DNA of 14,889 nt, from contig JBFHRO010000068.1 of NCBI GenBank assembly GCA_041591635.1, positions 1 through 14,889 of the forward strand, read 5' to 3'. Positions 1-7,306 of the stretch are shown piece by piece; position 1 is the stretch's first letter, and every line of letters begins with the position of its first letter. The position numbers and the translations under genes were made by a program. The DNA comes from JACKOD01 sp041591635. Its GTDB lineage: Bacteria > Pseudomonadota > Gammaproteobacteria > Pseudomonadales > Oleiphilaceae. The notes under the pieces are model-generated. The model did not search any database. It was not told the DNA's origin and saw only the letters and a program-made list of their open reading frames with translations.

Positions 1-280
1 CACCCTCGAGCGGGACGATGAACCCCGCCAGAGAGACTCTGGTGTTATGCAGTTCGGCGACAATGGCGGTGGCCGTGGCACTGTCCACCTGCGGTGCCTG
101 CCCGTGTTCGGCTACCCCGGTCAAGGCTTTTTGCAGTGTCGATTCGGGAATCAGGTCTTGCCATTCGAGTTTCTTGTAGGATGGGCTGTTGTCAGCCAGT
201 GCGGGTGCACATGCCAGTAGCAAACCGGCAAGCAGGGACAGATTTCGACCCAGCCGATAAAGCCACAAACCCATTGGCAT
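1..280 (-). CDS. DUF3299 family secreted protein, 3' part outside the window
   Basis: Only the first 93 codons are in the window; the gene runs leftward off the edge. The N-terminus has a signal sequence (GRNLSLLAGLLLACAPALA, about residues 11-29). After it comes KKLEWQDLIPES (residues 36-47) and, nearer the edge, LHNTRVSLAGFIVPLEG (77-93). The pairing of an LEWxDLIP motif with an R-V-x-x-x-G-F-[IV]-V-P-L-E motif is what I recognise as DUF3299. LLAC at 21-24 could also serve as a lipobox, so the protein may be a lipoprotein. The start at 280 is chosen because it gives a normal signal peptide. An in-frame ATG at 334 and one at 274 are alternatives, and none has a clear ribosome binding site. 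DUF3299 genes commonly sit with DUF2796/ABC modules like the one next door, but here the gene is divergent. Its biochemical role is unknown to me. Confidence 0.8.
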   Translation of the reverse strand, partial: MPMGLWLYRLGRNLSLLAGLLLACAPALADNSPSYKKLEWQDLIPESTLQKALTGVAEHGQAPQVDSATATAIVAELHNTRVSLAGFIVPLEG

Positions 281-508
281 GGCGATGTGGGCAAACGGAT
301 GTGCGCACGACCGGACAGGCAAGCAAGAAATCATTGATTGAACGAATACCCGGAAACTGGAGTGAACGCGTAGGTCACGCATCTTGGCTGGTTTTTCCTG
401 CATTGGTTGGTAACGGGAACTTATTCTAATATTGCGCGGGTTAAATAAACAGAATTCGTTGCTATTATATGCCGCGTTTTTTCACCAGGGGGAGGACAAA
501 GGACGGGT
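281..508. other. Divergent intergenic region between DUF3299 gene and zrgA
   Basis: This 228-bp spacer must carry promoters for both neighbours. The 440-470 part is the AT-rich island. TATTAT at 463-468 could be a + strand -10 box, with only a poor -35 (TTAAAT at 441-446). The same bases read TATAAT on the minus strand (469-464), again without a good -35. For zrgA, GGAGG at 491-495 and AAAGGA at 498-503 precede the ATG at 509; the second is at a normal distance. I see no coding sequence here. Confidence 0.4.
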
Positions 509-1183
509 ATGAAACTGACACATTGGGATTGGCGTGATACTAGCCTCTGTGCGCAGAAGCAAATGAGGGTGGCGATAGGTTTGGCGTTGGCAGGTGCGAT
601 TTTTTCGGTGCATGCCGAATTTGAACAGCATGCCGTGCATACCCATGGGTCAGCCAGTCTTGACCTGGTGGTGGCCGATGAAGGGGTTGAACTGGTTCTC
701 GTCGCGCCGGCTGAAAGTTTGCTCGGCTTTGAGCATCGACCGACGACCGCCGCACAGAGGCAGCGGGTGGATGAGGTCCATCAACTGTTGCGTCGCCCGC
801 TGTCGTTGTTCGACCTGGGTAGCAAGGGTGCTTGTCAGCAGCAGGCCGTCAAGGTGACCAGCCCCCTGTTTGCGGACGCGTCCGCACCGGTTTCCGGGAA
901 GCCGTCTCACGACAAGCACGGCCACGACAAGCACGGCCATGACAAGCACGAGCATGCCGCGCATGATGAGCCGCCGGAGCATGAGGAGGCGTCAGAACAC
1001 GCGGATATTCAGGTGCAATGGCTCTTTATCTGCGCGAAAGGCGAGGCCATTGGGGAACTGGAAGGGCGTTTGTGGGCACATTTTCCCCAGCTTGATCGTA
1101 TCTCGGTGCAGTGGGTTACCCCTGACGGGCAAGGCGCCGGGCACTTGACTCGCCAGCAACCAAGGCTGTCGTTTGGCCATTAG
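509..1183 (+). CDS. zrgA: ZrgA-like zinc-associated periplasmic protein (DUF2796)
   Basis: A 224-residue exported protein of the DUF2796/ZrgA type, the family named from a Zur-regulated zinc gene cluster in Vibrio cholerae. A hydrophobic signal segment (about residues 19-36, ending SVHA) precedes FEQHAVHTHGSASLDLVV, the typical family opening with several histidines. Residues 134-164 form a His/Asp/Glu-rich linker with three tandem DKHGH-type units, a likely metal-binding arm. The C-terminal half keeps the IQVQWLFICAKG and LWAHFPQLDRISVQWV segments. AAAGGA just upstream supports the ATG at 509. An internal ATG at 563 would give a shorter, more usual signal peptide and cannot be excluded. An ABC ATPase follows after 58 bp on the same strand and an FtsX-like permease after that, so the three are probably co-transcribed. 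Zinc as the ligand is inferred from family and histidines. Confidence 0.85.
   Translation: MKLTHWDWRDTSLCAQKQMRVAIGLALAGAIFSVHAEFEQHAVHTHGSASLDLVVADEGVELVLVAPAESLLGFEHRPTTAAQRQRVDEVHQLLRRPLSLFDLGSKGACQQQAVKVTSPLFADASAPVSGKPSHDKHGHDKHGHDKHEHAAHDEPPEHEEASEHADIQVQWLFICAKGEAIGELEGRLWAHFPQLDRISVQWVTPDGQGAGHLTRQQPRLSFGH
911..955 (+). repeat. Three tandem 15-bp units inside zrgA
   Basis: The unit GACAAGCACGGCCAC occurs at 911-925, again at 926-940 with one change (final C to T), and at 941-955 with three changes. It is in frame and encodes DKHGH, DKHGH, DKHEH, so changes in copy number would lengthen or shorten the His-rich arm without a frameshift. Confidence 0.9.
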
Positions 1184-1241
1184 CATTTGGCAGTGGAAGG
1201 TGGCGCAGCGGTGACAGTGCGTCGATGGAGGCGGGTACCCC

Positions 1242-1940
1242 ATGGTAGAAATAGATAACCTCAAGTTTCGCTGGCAACTGAATCAGGACTGGGTCATAGA
1301 TATTCCGGCACTGACCATCGCCACCGGTGAAACCTTTTATTTGCAGGGCAGTAGCGGCAGTGGCAAATCGACGTTGCTCAATCTGGTTGGCGGAATTCTG
1401 CAGCCAGACTCGGGCGACATCCGTGTTTTGGGCGAGTCATTGTCTGCCATGACGCATGCCCGGCGGGATCAGTTTCGGGCCGATCATGTGGGGTTTCTGT
1501 TTCAGATGTTCAATTTGGTGCCTTACCTGTCGTTATTGGAAAACGTGATCTTACCCTGCCGGTTCAGCGTCCGGCGCCGGCAAAACGTCCTGGCCACAGG
1601 CAGGAGTCTGGAGCAGGAAGCGCTGCGCTTGCTGGAGTGCCTGGGCGTTGGTGAGTCCGTGGCCGTTTGTCGCAAGGTCACGGAACTCAGTGTGGGGCAG
1701 CAACAGCGGGTGGCCGCGGCCAGAGCCCTCATTGGTGCCCCTGAGCTGATCATTGCGGATGAGCCGACCTCAGCACTCGACAGCGATGCGCGGGAAAATT
1801 TTGTTCAATTGCTGTTCAATGAGGTTCGGGCCTCATCTGCCACTTTGCTGTTCGTCAGTCACGACCCCGCACTGGCGGGATTGTTTGATCGCACGGTTGG
1901 CCTGAGGGCGTTGAACCGTGCACCGGCAATTGGTGCCTGA
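1242..1940 (+). CDS. ABC transporter ATP-binding protein (LolD/MacB-like)
   Basis: A 232-residue nucleotide-binding subunit that should sit on the inner face of the cytoplasmic membrane and drive the permease encoded next. Walker A is GSSGSGKST (residues 36-44), the Q-loop glutamine is in FLFQMFN (Gln88), the signature is LSVGQQQR (149-156), Walker B is LIIADEP (169-175) and the switch histidine is His207 in VSHD. The signature carries Val where LSGGQ has its first Gly. Length and layout match the LolD/MacB/FtsE-type ATPases that pair with FtsX-fold permeases. GGAGG at 1227-1231 supports the start. The gene lies 58 bp after zrgA and 67 bp before the permease. Family comparison and context suggest a zinc-linked role, but such ATPases often power extraction of lipoproteins or other envelope work rather than import, so the substrate is open. 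Confidence 0.9.
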   Translation: MVEIDNLKFRWQLNQDWVIDIPALTIATGETFYLQGSSGSGKSTLLNLVGGILQPDSGDIRVLGESLSAMTHARRDQFRADHVGFLFQMFNLVPYLSLLENVILPCRFSVRRRQNVLATGRSLEQEALRLLECLGVGESVAVCRKVTELSVGQQQRVAAARALIGAPELIIADEPTSALDSDARENFVQLLFNEVRASSATLLFVSHDPALAGLFDRTVGLRALNRAPAIGA

Positions 1941-2007
1941 ATATACCGAAGCGCCGCGGTGACACCTATATCACTGCCATGAATCTTGTCATAGCATCCG
2001 GGGTTTT

Positions 2008-3270
2008 ATGTTTCTTCCACAATTGTCTTGGAAAAGCCTCTGTCATCGTAAAGTGACGGTCCTGCTTACGCTGGTTTCCATTGCCATGAGCGTCACGCTC
2101 CTGTTACTGGTCGAGCAGATTCGCAAAGATGCCAGAAGCAGTTTTTCTGCCGCGATTTCCGGCACGGATTTGATCGTGGGCGGGCGCACCGGCAGCGTGC
2201 CGTTGCTGTTGTTCTCCGTTTTTCATCTGGGCAATCCGAGCAACAATATTGGCTGGACGACCTATGAGCGCATCCGGGCGCTACCTGGGGTGAAATGGGG
2301 AATACCGGTTTCGCTGGGAGATTCGCACAAGGGCTACCGGGTCATAGGGACTACGACTGACTACTTTAGGTATTTTCAGTACGGCAAGAAGCAATCGCTG
2401 GCGTTCAAAGAAGGCGCGGCCTTTGCCGGCGTGTTTGAGCTGGTGCTGGGGGCAGAGGTCGCCGCAAAGCTGGGATACCGCCTCGGTGACAGCATAGTGC
2501 TGTCTCACGGTGCCGGAGCCGTCAGTTTTGCCGAGCACAGTGACATGCCATTTCGCGTGGTGGGCATTCTGGAACCCACAGCCACGCCCGTCGACCGATC
2601 AGTTTTGGTGAGCCTGCAGGGCATTGAGGCCATCCATCTCGGCTGGCAAAGCGGGGCGGCCAAACCCGCAGATGTGACGGCCGATGATTTGACGATGGCC
2701 TCGCCGCGCTTGCAGCCCACGGCAATAACGGCCTTTTATCTGGGGCTCGACACCCGGCTGGCAACCTTCAGGTTGCAGCGCCAGATCAATGACTACCGTG
2801 GCGAGCCGCTGCAGGCGGTGCTTCCCGGTGTGGCACTGCAGGAACTGTGGCAGCTGGTAGGTCTGGCCGAGTCGGCTTTGTTGCTGGTAACCCTATGCGT
2901 GGCTTTTACCGGCCTGCTGGGCCTTTTGACCGTGCTGTGGTCGGGGCTCAACGAGCGACGGCGCGAAATGGCGATTTTGCGTTCGGTAGGCGCCCGACCC
3001 TTACATGTTTTTGTGTTACTGATCATGGAGTCGGCTTTTATCACGCTGATAAGCCTGCTGGTGGGCGTGGCCTTGTTCTATTTCATTCTGTGGCTACTGG
3101 CACCGGTATTGGCGCGTGATTTCGGGTTCTATCTTACCCTTGGCGGGCTCTATGAAAGCCAATGGTACATGCTGCTGGCGTTTTCCGCAGTGGGGCTCAT
3201 GGTGGGGATGATTCCGGCCTGGCGTGCCTACCGCAACTCGCTTGCCGATGGATTGACGGTGCGCCTCTAG
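2008..3270 (+). CDS. ABC transporter permease, FtsX/MacB type
   Basis: A 420-residue inner-membrane protein with the typical four-helix MacB/FtsX plan: one N-terminal helix (about residues 16-36), a large periplasmic domain (about 40-280, including DLIVGG at 54-59 and the FRVVGILEPT strand at 182-191), then three C-terminal helices (about 284-312, 334-366, 386-405). The segment RRREMAILRSVGARP (317-331) after the second helix is the conserved cytoplasmic coupling region that contacts the ATPase. It ends in the usual GLTVRL-like tail. The ribosome binding site is weak (GGGG at 2000-2003), so translation may rely on coupling or on a different start. Together with the upstream ATPase it should form a homodimeric mechanotransmission-type complex; ZrgA could be its periplasmic partner, which is an inference from gene order. 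Confidence 0.88.
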   Translation: MFLPQLSWKSLCHRKVTVLLTLVSIAMSVTLLLLVEQIRKDARSSFSAAISGTDLIVGGRTGSVPLLLFSVFHLGNPSNNIGWTTYERIRALPGVKWGIPVSLGDSHKGYRVIGTTTDYFRYFQYGKKQSLAFKEGAAFAGVFELVLGAEVAAKLGYRLGDSIVLSHGAGAVSFAEHSDMPFRVVGILEPTATPVDRSVLVSLQGIEAIHLGWQSGAAKPADVTADDLTMASPRLQPTAITAFYLGLDTRLATFRLQRQINDYRGEPLQAVLPGVALQELWQLVGLAESALLLVTLCVAFTGLLGLLTVLWSGLNERRREMAILRSVGARPLHVFVLLIMESAFITLISLLVGVALFYFILWLLAPVLARDFGFYLTLGGLYESQWYMLLAFSAVGLMVGMIPAWRAYRNSLADGLTVRL

Positions 3271-3276
3271 GGCAGG

Positions 3277-3306
3277 GTCAGGCGGGATTGATCGAAACCG
3301 CCTGAC
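3277..3306. terminator. Hairpin between convergent permease and beta-oxidation genes
   Basis: GTCAGGCGG (3277-3285) and CCGCCTGAC (3298-3306) form a perfect 9-bp stem with a 12-nt loop. It lies 6 bp after the permease stop and 46 bp after the minus-strand alpha-subunit stop, where a two-way terminator is expected. No T-tract follows on either strand, so classical intrinsic termination is doubtful. Confidence 0.5.
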
Positions 3307-3352
3307 GCCAGTGCGCGTCGGGCGGCTGCCTGTGTGGCTGTCGTGATGCCGG

Positions 3353-5503
3353 CTATTCAATGGGCTGATCGCAGTGGGCTTTCTGCCGTAGCAGGGCCGG
3401 AGGTTCGAAGCGTGAACCGAATTTCTGTGCCAGCGCGGTTGCACGATCGGCAAACTTGCGCACGCCGTACTGGTTGACGAACTGTACCGCTCCGCCCGTC
3501 CAGGCGGCAAAACCAATCCCCAGAATGCTGCCGACGTTGGCATCTCTGACCGATGTCAGTACCCCTTCTTCGAGGCATCGGAGCGTTTCTATCGACTGGA
3601 TAAACAGCAGTCGATCCTGCAGTTCCTGCAAGTCCGTGTGCCTGACCTGCTCTGCTTGCACAAAATGCGTGTACAAGCCCGACCAGAGGCTTTTCCTGGC
3701 GCCGGCCGGGTAGTCATAGAAGCCTGCGCCTGCCGCCCGGCCTTGGCGACCAAATTCGGCCACCATCTGATCGATTACCTTTTCTGCCGGATGCGCCATC
3801 CATTGGCCGCCTGCGGCCTCAAGATCCTTGCGGCTCTGATCCCGGATATGGGTAATCAGTGTCAGGCTGACTTCATCACACAGTGCCAGCGGCCCCACCG
3901 GCATGCCCGCCAGTTGGGCCGCATTCTCGATCGAAGCGGGACTGTAGCCTTCGCCCAGCATGGCAATACCCTCATTGACAAAGGTGCCAAAGACCCGCGA
4001 CGTAAAAAAGCCGCGGCTGTCGTTAACCACGATCGGAGTCTTGTTGATTTGCAATACAAAATCAAAGGCTTTGGCCAGGGTTTCGGGGCTGGTCTGGCGA
4101 CCTTTGATAATCTCGACCAGTGGCATTTTGTCAACGGGCGAAAAGAAATGCAGGCCGATAAAGTTCTCGGCATTACGGCTGGCTTCGGCCAGCGCCGTGA
4201 TGGGAATGGTCGAGGTATTTGAGGCAAAAATACCGCCAGCCGACAGTTGGGGTTCGGCCTCCTGCGTTACTTGGGCTTTGAGTTTGCTGTCCTCAAAAAC
4301 GGCTTCAATGATCAGATCGCAACCTTGCAGGTCGAGCGCGCTGGCAGTCGTCTTGATTCGAGCCAAAATGGCGTCTTTGTCCGTGGCGGTTTTACGTTGC
4401 TTGCTGACCTGTCGCGCAAGCAGTTTTTCCGAATAGGCTTTGCCTTTTTCCGCCTGTTCGAGCGATATATCTTTTAATACCACCTCCAGGCCACGACTGG
4501 CGCAGGCGTAGGCAATGCCGGCGCCCATCATGCCTGCCCCCAGCACCCCGACCCTGCGCATCCTTTGTGGTGCGACGCCATCCGGTCGGCTGGCGCCCTG
4601 TTTGATGTCGTTGAGCTGAAACCAAAAGGTTCCGATCATATTCTTGGCCACCTGACCCACGACCAGTTGGGTAAAGTAGCGGGATTCGATGGTGCAGGCG
4701 GTATCGAAGTCGACCTGTGCACCTTCCACCATGGCACACAAAATGGCTTCGGGAGCGGGGTAGCAGCCCCTGGTTTTCTCTTTTAGCAGCGCCGGGGCAA
4801 TGGCAAGCATTTGCGCCACCTTGGGCGAGTCGGGCGCACCGCCGGGGAGTTTATAGTGCTTGTCATCCCAGGCTTGCTGCATTTTGGGGTGACTCAGAAT
4901 CCAGGCCTTTGCGCTATCGAGCAGTTGTTCCCGGGTAGCAACCCGTTCATCGACCAGGCCGGCTTCCTGTGCGGCCTTTGGAGAATACCTGCGCCCTTCG
5001 GTGAGACAGGTGAACGCCTTCTCGATGCCCAGCATGCGCACCAGTCGCGCCACGCCCCCACCTCCGGGCAAGAGCCCGAGCGACACTTCCGGCAGGCCGA
5101 GCTGAATGCTGGCGTCATCGATAACGATGCGATGGTGTGTGGCGAGGCAGATCTCAAATCCGCCGCCCAAGGCTGAACCATTAATGGCCGCCACCACAGG
5201 AATGTCGAGGGTTTCGAGTTGGCGCATATGGCGCTTAAGGTCTTGCACCAGTGTGAAAAATGCCTCTGCCTGATCGGGATTTACCGCAATCAGTTCGTTC
5301 AGATCGCCGCCGGCAAAGAAGGTTTTTTTGCCGGAAGTGATAATGATGCCTTTGAGTCGAGGGGCATCCTGCAATACCTTTGCAACCGTATCGCCAAGGG
5401 CCTGACGGAAACTGGCATTCATGGTGTTGGCGCTCTGGCCGGGCATGTCGATGGTCAGCGTCAGTAGTTGGCTGTCGTCAATCGAATACTGTATGGCGGT
5501 CAT
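3353..5503 (-). CDS. Fatty-acid oxidation complex alpha subunit (enoyl-CoA hydratase / 3-hydroxyacyl-CoA dehydrogenase)
   Basis: A 716-residue multifunctional beta-oxidation enzyme of the FadB/FadJ type, the usual length for the family. The N-terminal crotonase domain has the oxyanion-hole segment FFAGGDLNE (62-70) and the pair of catalytic glutamates Glu117 (GGGFEIC) and Glu139 (GLPEVSLG), so hydration of 2-enoyl-CoA should work. The dehydrogenase part has the NAD-binding GAGMMG (322-327) and catalytic His452 in LHFFSPVDKM. The reading frame stays open upstream to 5671, but that would overlap the thiolase. The ATG at 5503 is chosen because GGGAG sits six bases before it and the product then starts as family members do. 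It follows the thiolase by 76 bp, the fadIJ order rather than fadBA. A similar thiolase/dehydrogenase pair is PA1736/PA1737 of P. aeruginosa. Whether it prefers long or short chains cannot be read from the sequence. Confidence 0.93.
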   Translation of the reverse strand: MTAIQYSIDDSQLLTLTIDMPGQSANTMNASFRQALGDTVAKVLQDAPRLKGIIITSGKKTFFAGGDLNELIAVNPDQAEAFFTLVQDLKRHMRQLETLDIPVVAAINGSALGGGFEICLATHHRIVIDDASIQLGLPEVSLGLLPGGGGVARLVRMLGIEKAFTCLTEGRRYSPKAAQEAGLVDERVATREQLLDSAKAWILSHPKMQQAWDDKHYKLPGGAPDSPKVAQMLAIAPALLKEKTRGCYPAPEAILCAMVEGAQVDFDTACTIESRYFTQLVVGQVAKNMIGTFWFQLNDIKQGASRPDGVAPQRMRRVGVLGAGMMGAGIAYACASRGLEVVLKDISLEQAEKGKAYSEKLLARQVSKQRKTATDKDAILARIKTTASALDLQGCDLIIEAVFEDSKLKAQVTQEAEPQLSAGGIFASNTSTIPITALAEASRNAENFIGLHFFSPVDKMPLVEIIKGRQTSPETLAKAFDFVLQINKTPIVVNDSRGFFTSRVFGTFVNEGIAMLGEGYSPASIENAAQLAGMPVGPLALCDEVSLTLITHIRDQSRKDLEAAGGQWMAHPAEKVIDQMVAEFGRQGRAAGAGFYDYPAGARKSLWSGLYTHFVQAEQVRHTDLQELQDRLLFIQSIETLRCLEEGVLTSVRDANVGSILGIGFAAWTGGAVQFVNQYGVRKFADRATALAQKFGSRFEPPALLRQKAHCDQPIE

Positions 5504-5579
5504 TCTGTGCTCCCGTTGCGGCACCCTGTTGGCACCCTTGGTAGGTTGTGGTGGCGGCTTGAATCCGTCAGGGCAGTGG

Positions 5580-6788
5580 TTACAGGCGTTCAATAATGGT
5601 GGCAATGCCCATCCCGCCGCCGACACACAAGGTTGCCATGCCATAGCGCCGTTTTTGACGCTCAAGTTCATCCAGCAGCGTGCCCAGAATCATGGCACCG
5701 GTGGCCCCCAACGGGTGCCCCATGGCAATGGCGCCGCCATTGACGTTGATTTTTTCGTCGGGCACCCCCAACTCTTTTTGAAATTTCATGACCACGGAAG
5801 CAAAGGCTTCATTCACTTCAAACAGGTCGATCGCGTCAACGCCAAGGCCGGCTTTGGCCAAGGCTTTGCGTGCGGCGGGGGCCGGACCGGTGAGCATGAT
5901 GGTCGGATCGGTGCTGGTTACCGCCGTGGCGACGATTCGGGCTCGGGGTGTCAGGTTAAAGGTCTTGGCACTGCGCTCATTGCCCACAAGCACAAGGGCG
6001 GCACCGTCAACAATGCCTGAGGAGTTGCCGGGCGTGTGAATATGGGTTATGCGCTCGATGGCATGGTATTTTTTGCGCGCAATGCCATCAAATCCCATTT
6101 CACCCATCGCCTGGAATGAAGGCTTCAGTGCTGCCAGGGCCTCCAGTGTGGTGTCAGGGCGGATGAATTCGTCCTCTGTGAGCACCGGGATACCGTTTTG
6201 GTCGCGAACAGGAATGATGGATCCTGAAAAATAGCCCTGGCTTTTGGCATGGTGAGCCTTTCGTTGTGAATTCAGCGCAAAGGTATCAACGTCCGTGCGA
6301 CTAAAACCTTCAATGGTTGCAATCAGATCGGCTCCAATGCCTTGGGGCATAAAGCCGGTTTTGAGATTGGTCGCCGGGTCGAGTGCCCAGGCACCGCCAT
6401 CGGCCCCCATAGGGATGCGCGACATGGATTCGACACCGCCGGCAACCACAAGATCTTCCCAGCCAGAGCGCACTTTCATGGCAGCCAGATTGACGGCTTC
6501 AAGCCCTGAGGCACAAAAACGGTTCAGGGTGACACCGGCAACGGATTCGTGCCAGCCCGCCGTGAGGGTTGCCGTTTTGGCAATATTGGCCCCCTGATCG
6601 CCAACGGCCGTAACACAGCCCAGTACTACATCATCCACGCAGGAGGTATCCAGCGACTGTCTGCGTTCGAGTGCCTGCAGCAGGCCCGTCACCAGATCGA
6701 TGGGTTTGATTGCGTATAACGCCCCGTCTTTCTTGCCTTTACCGCGCGGGGTGCGAATTGCATCGAAAATATAGGCCTGTGGCGTCAT
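5580..6788 (-). CDS. Acetyl-CoA C-acyltransferase (thiolase, beta-oxidation type)
   Basis: A 402-residue cytosolic thiolase, complete by length. The acyl-accepting cysteine is Cys92 in NRFCASGLEAVN, the catalytic histidine is His358 in GHPLGATGA, the NEAFA motif is at 326-330 and the second active-site cysteine is Cys388 in CVGGGMG. All catalytic positions are present. It should cleave 3-ketoacyl-CoA with CoA to release acetyl-CoA, acting as the beta subunit with the alpha subunit encoded 76 bp downstream. The ATG at 6788 gives the standard start (PQAYIFDAIRTPRGKGKKDG); a modest AAGAG lies about ten bases upstream. The protein lies between FadA (about 387) and FadI (about 436) in length, so I give no symbol. 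The biosynthetic direction (acetoacetyl-CoA for polyhydroxyalkanoate) is possible but less likely beside a FadB-like partner. Confidence 0.92.
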   Translation of the reverse strand: MTPQAYIFDAIRTPRGKGKKDGALYAIKPIDLVTGLLQALERRQSLDTSCVDDVVLGCVTAVGDQGANIAKTATLTAGWHESVAGVTLNRFCASGLEAVNLAAMKVRSGWEDLVVAGGVESMSRIPMGADGGAWALDPATNLKTGFMPQGIGADLIATIEGFSRTDVDTFALNSQRKAHHAKSQGYFSGSIIPVRDQNGIPVLTEDEFIRPDTTLEALAALKPSFQAMGEMGFDGIARKKYHAIERITHIHTPGNSSGIVDGAALVLVGNERSAKTFNLTPRARIVATAVTSTDPTIMLTGPAPAARKALAKAGLGVDAIDLFEVNEAFASVVMKFQKELGVPDEKINVNGGAIAMGHPLGATGAMILGTLLDELERQKRRYGMATLCVGGGMGIATIIERL

Positions 6789-7083
6789 AACGAAATGCTC
6801 TTGAGTGGTAGTGAAAAGTCACGATAGCCTGGCAGCCCAAGCACTGTGGTGCAGCCGTCGAGCGCTCGTCAGAAGCGAACGTGCAAGGGGGCAGGTGTTG
6901 CCTTGGTGTCAAAAGGTAGTTGATTGCAGCACAGGACAAAATGGCTCGCCAAACCAAATCCATTGACGAAATCGCACAACAGGGGCGCGATAACCAAGTC
7001 CGGAACATAAAACCGCAAGAGCAGAGAGCAGAGAGCAGAGAGCAGAGAGCAGAGGGTGCGAACGCAGGTGAAAGGTGCAAAAA
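6789..7083. other. Spacer upstream of the thiolase gene
   Basis: This stretch lies between the terminator at 7084-7118 and the thiolase start, so it should hold the thiolase-operon promoter on the minus strand. An exact TTGACA reads leftward at 6912-6907, but I find no good -10 at 16-18 bases from it. The only other structure is the heptamer array at 7021-7055. I looked for a PsrA-like GAAAC...GTTTC operator and found none. Confidence 0.4.
7021..7055. repeat. Tandem heptamer array, five copies of GCAGAGA
   Basis: GCAGAGA is repeated four times exactly, followed by a fifth copy ending in G instead of A. The array is in non-coding DNA about 230 bp upstream of the thiolase start. Its purine/pyrimidine asymmetry is complete except for the C in each unit. 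Simple repeats of this kind can change copy number by slippage. Confidence 0.95.
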
Positions 7084-7118
7084 CAAAAAAAACGACGACA
7101 TAAACTTCATGTCATCGT
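7084..7118 (-). terminator. Strong intrinsic terminator, minus strand
   Basis: On the minus strand a 10-bp stem, ACGATGACAT (7118-7109) with ATGTCGTCGT (7101-7092) including one G-U pair, closes a 7-nt loop. It is followed directly by eight T residues, then TTTTT after one G. It lies about 190 bp beyond the LuxR-type regulator stop and about 300 bp before the thiolase start, so it should separate the two into different transcripts. Confidence 0.88.
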
Positions 7119-7208
7119 AACACTGGAATGAGTCATACTGACCGCTGTAACCAAGAAGAGTGCGCCCGTTGTTGAAGGCCTGAATTTCAAGTCCGGGCGC
7201 GTTTTCCT
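7084..7208 (-). ncRNA. Possible small RNA or long 3' end of the regulator transcript
   Basis: A minus-strand TACAAT box (7220-7215) would place a start near 7208, and the strong terminator ends transcription near 7084, giving an RNA of roughly 125 nt. There is no recognisable -35 at the right distance (activator dependence is one explanation), and no known RNA family is recognised. The plain alternative is that this is just the 3' untranslated part of the regulator mRNA. Confidence 0.2.
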
Positions 7209-7287
7209 TCAATGATTGTACTTTAGCGGTGCGGCAGGCGTAGTTGGATCGTCCAAAGGGCGTAGGCGATGGGCGGCCGGCTTCACC

Positions 7288-7303
7288 TGTGACATGCGTC
7301 ACA
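7288..7303. promoter_or_regulatory. CRP/Vfr-like binding site
   Basis: TGTGACATGCGTCACA matches the TGTGA-N6-TCACA consensus at all ten conserved positions. It sits 4 bp after the stop codon of the regulator, and about 500 bp upstream of the thiolase start. The candidate TACAAT box at 7220-7215 is nearer; the site centre would lie roughly 87 bases before its start point. The site is also a 6-bp hairpin with a 4-nt loop, so an RNA role cannot be ruled out. Confidence 0.5.
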
Positions 7304-7306
7304 TAA

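Noticed and set aside
94..429. 111-codon + strand open frame
   Set aside because: It overlaps the minus-strand DUF3299 gene, whose translation is clearly family-like, and its own product shows no protein family features.
445..480. Possible Zur operator before zrgA
   Set aside because: The AT-rich CGTTGCTATTATATGCCGC does not form the GTTATA/TATAAC palindrome expected of a Zur box; only a few central positions match. Zinc control is plausible from the family, but not shown by this site.
1957..1978. GTGA...TCAC pair before the permease gene as a CRP site
   Set aside because: The spacer between half-sites is eight bases, not six, and no promoter boxes are nearby.
5504..5671. 56-codon N-terminal extension of the alpha subunit
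   Set aside because: It would run into the thiolase 3' end, is unlike the family, and the ATG at 5503 has a good ribosome binding site.
7021..7055. CRISPR array
   Set aside because: Units are only seven bases with no spacers and no cas genes nearby.
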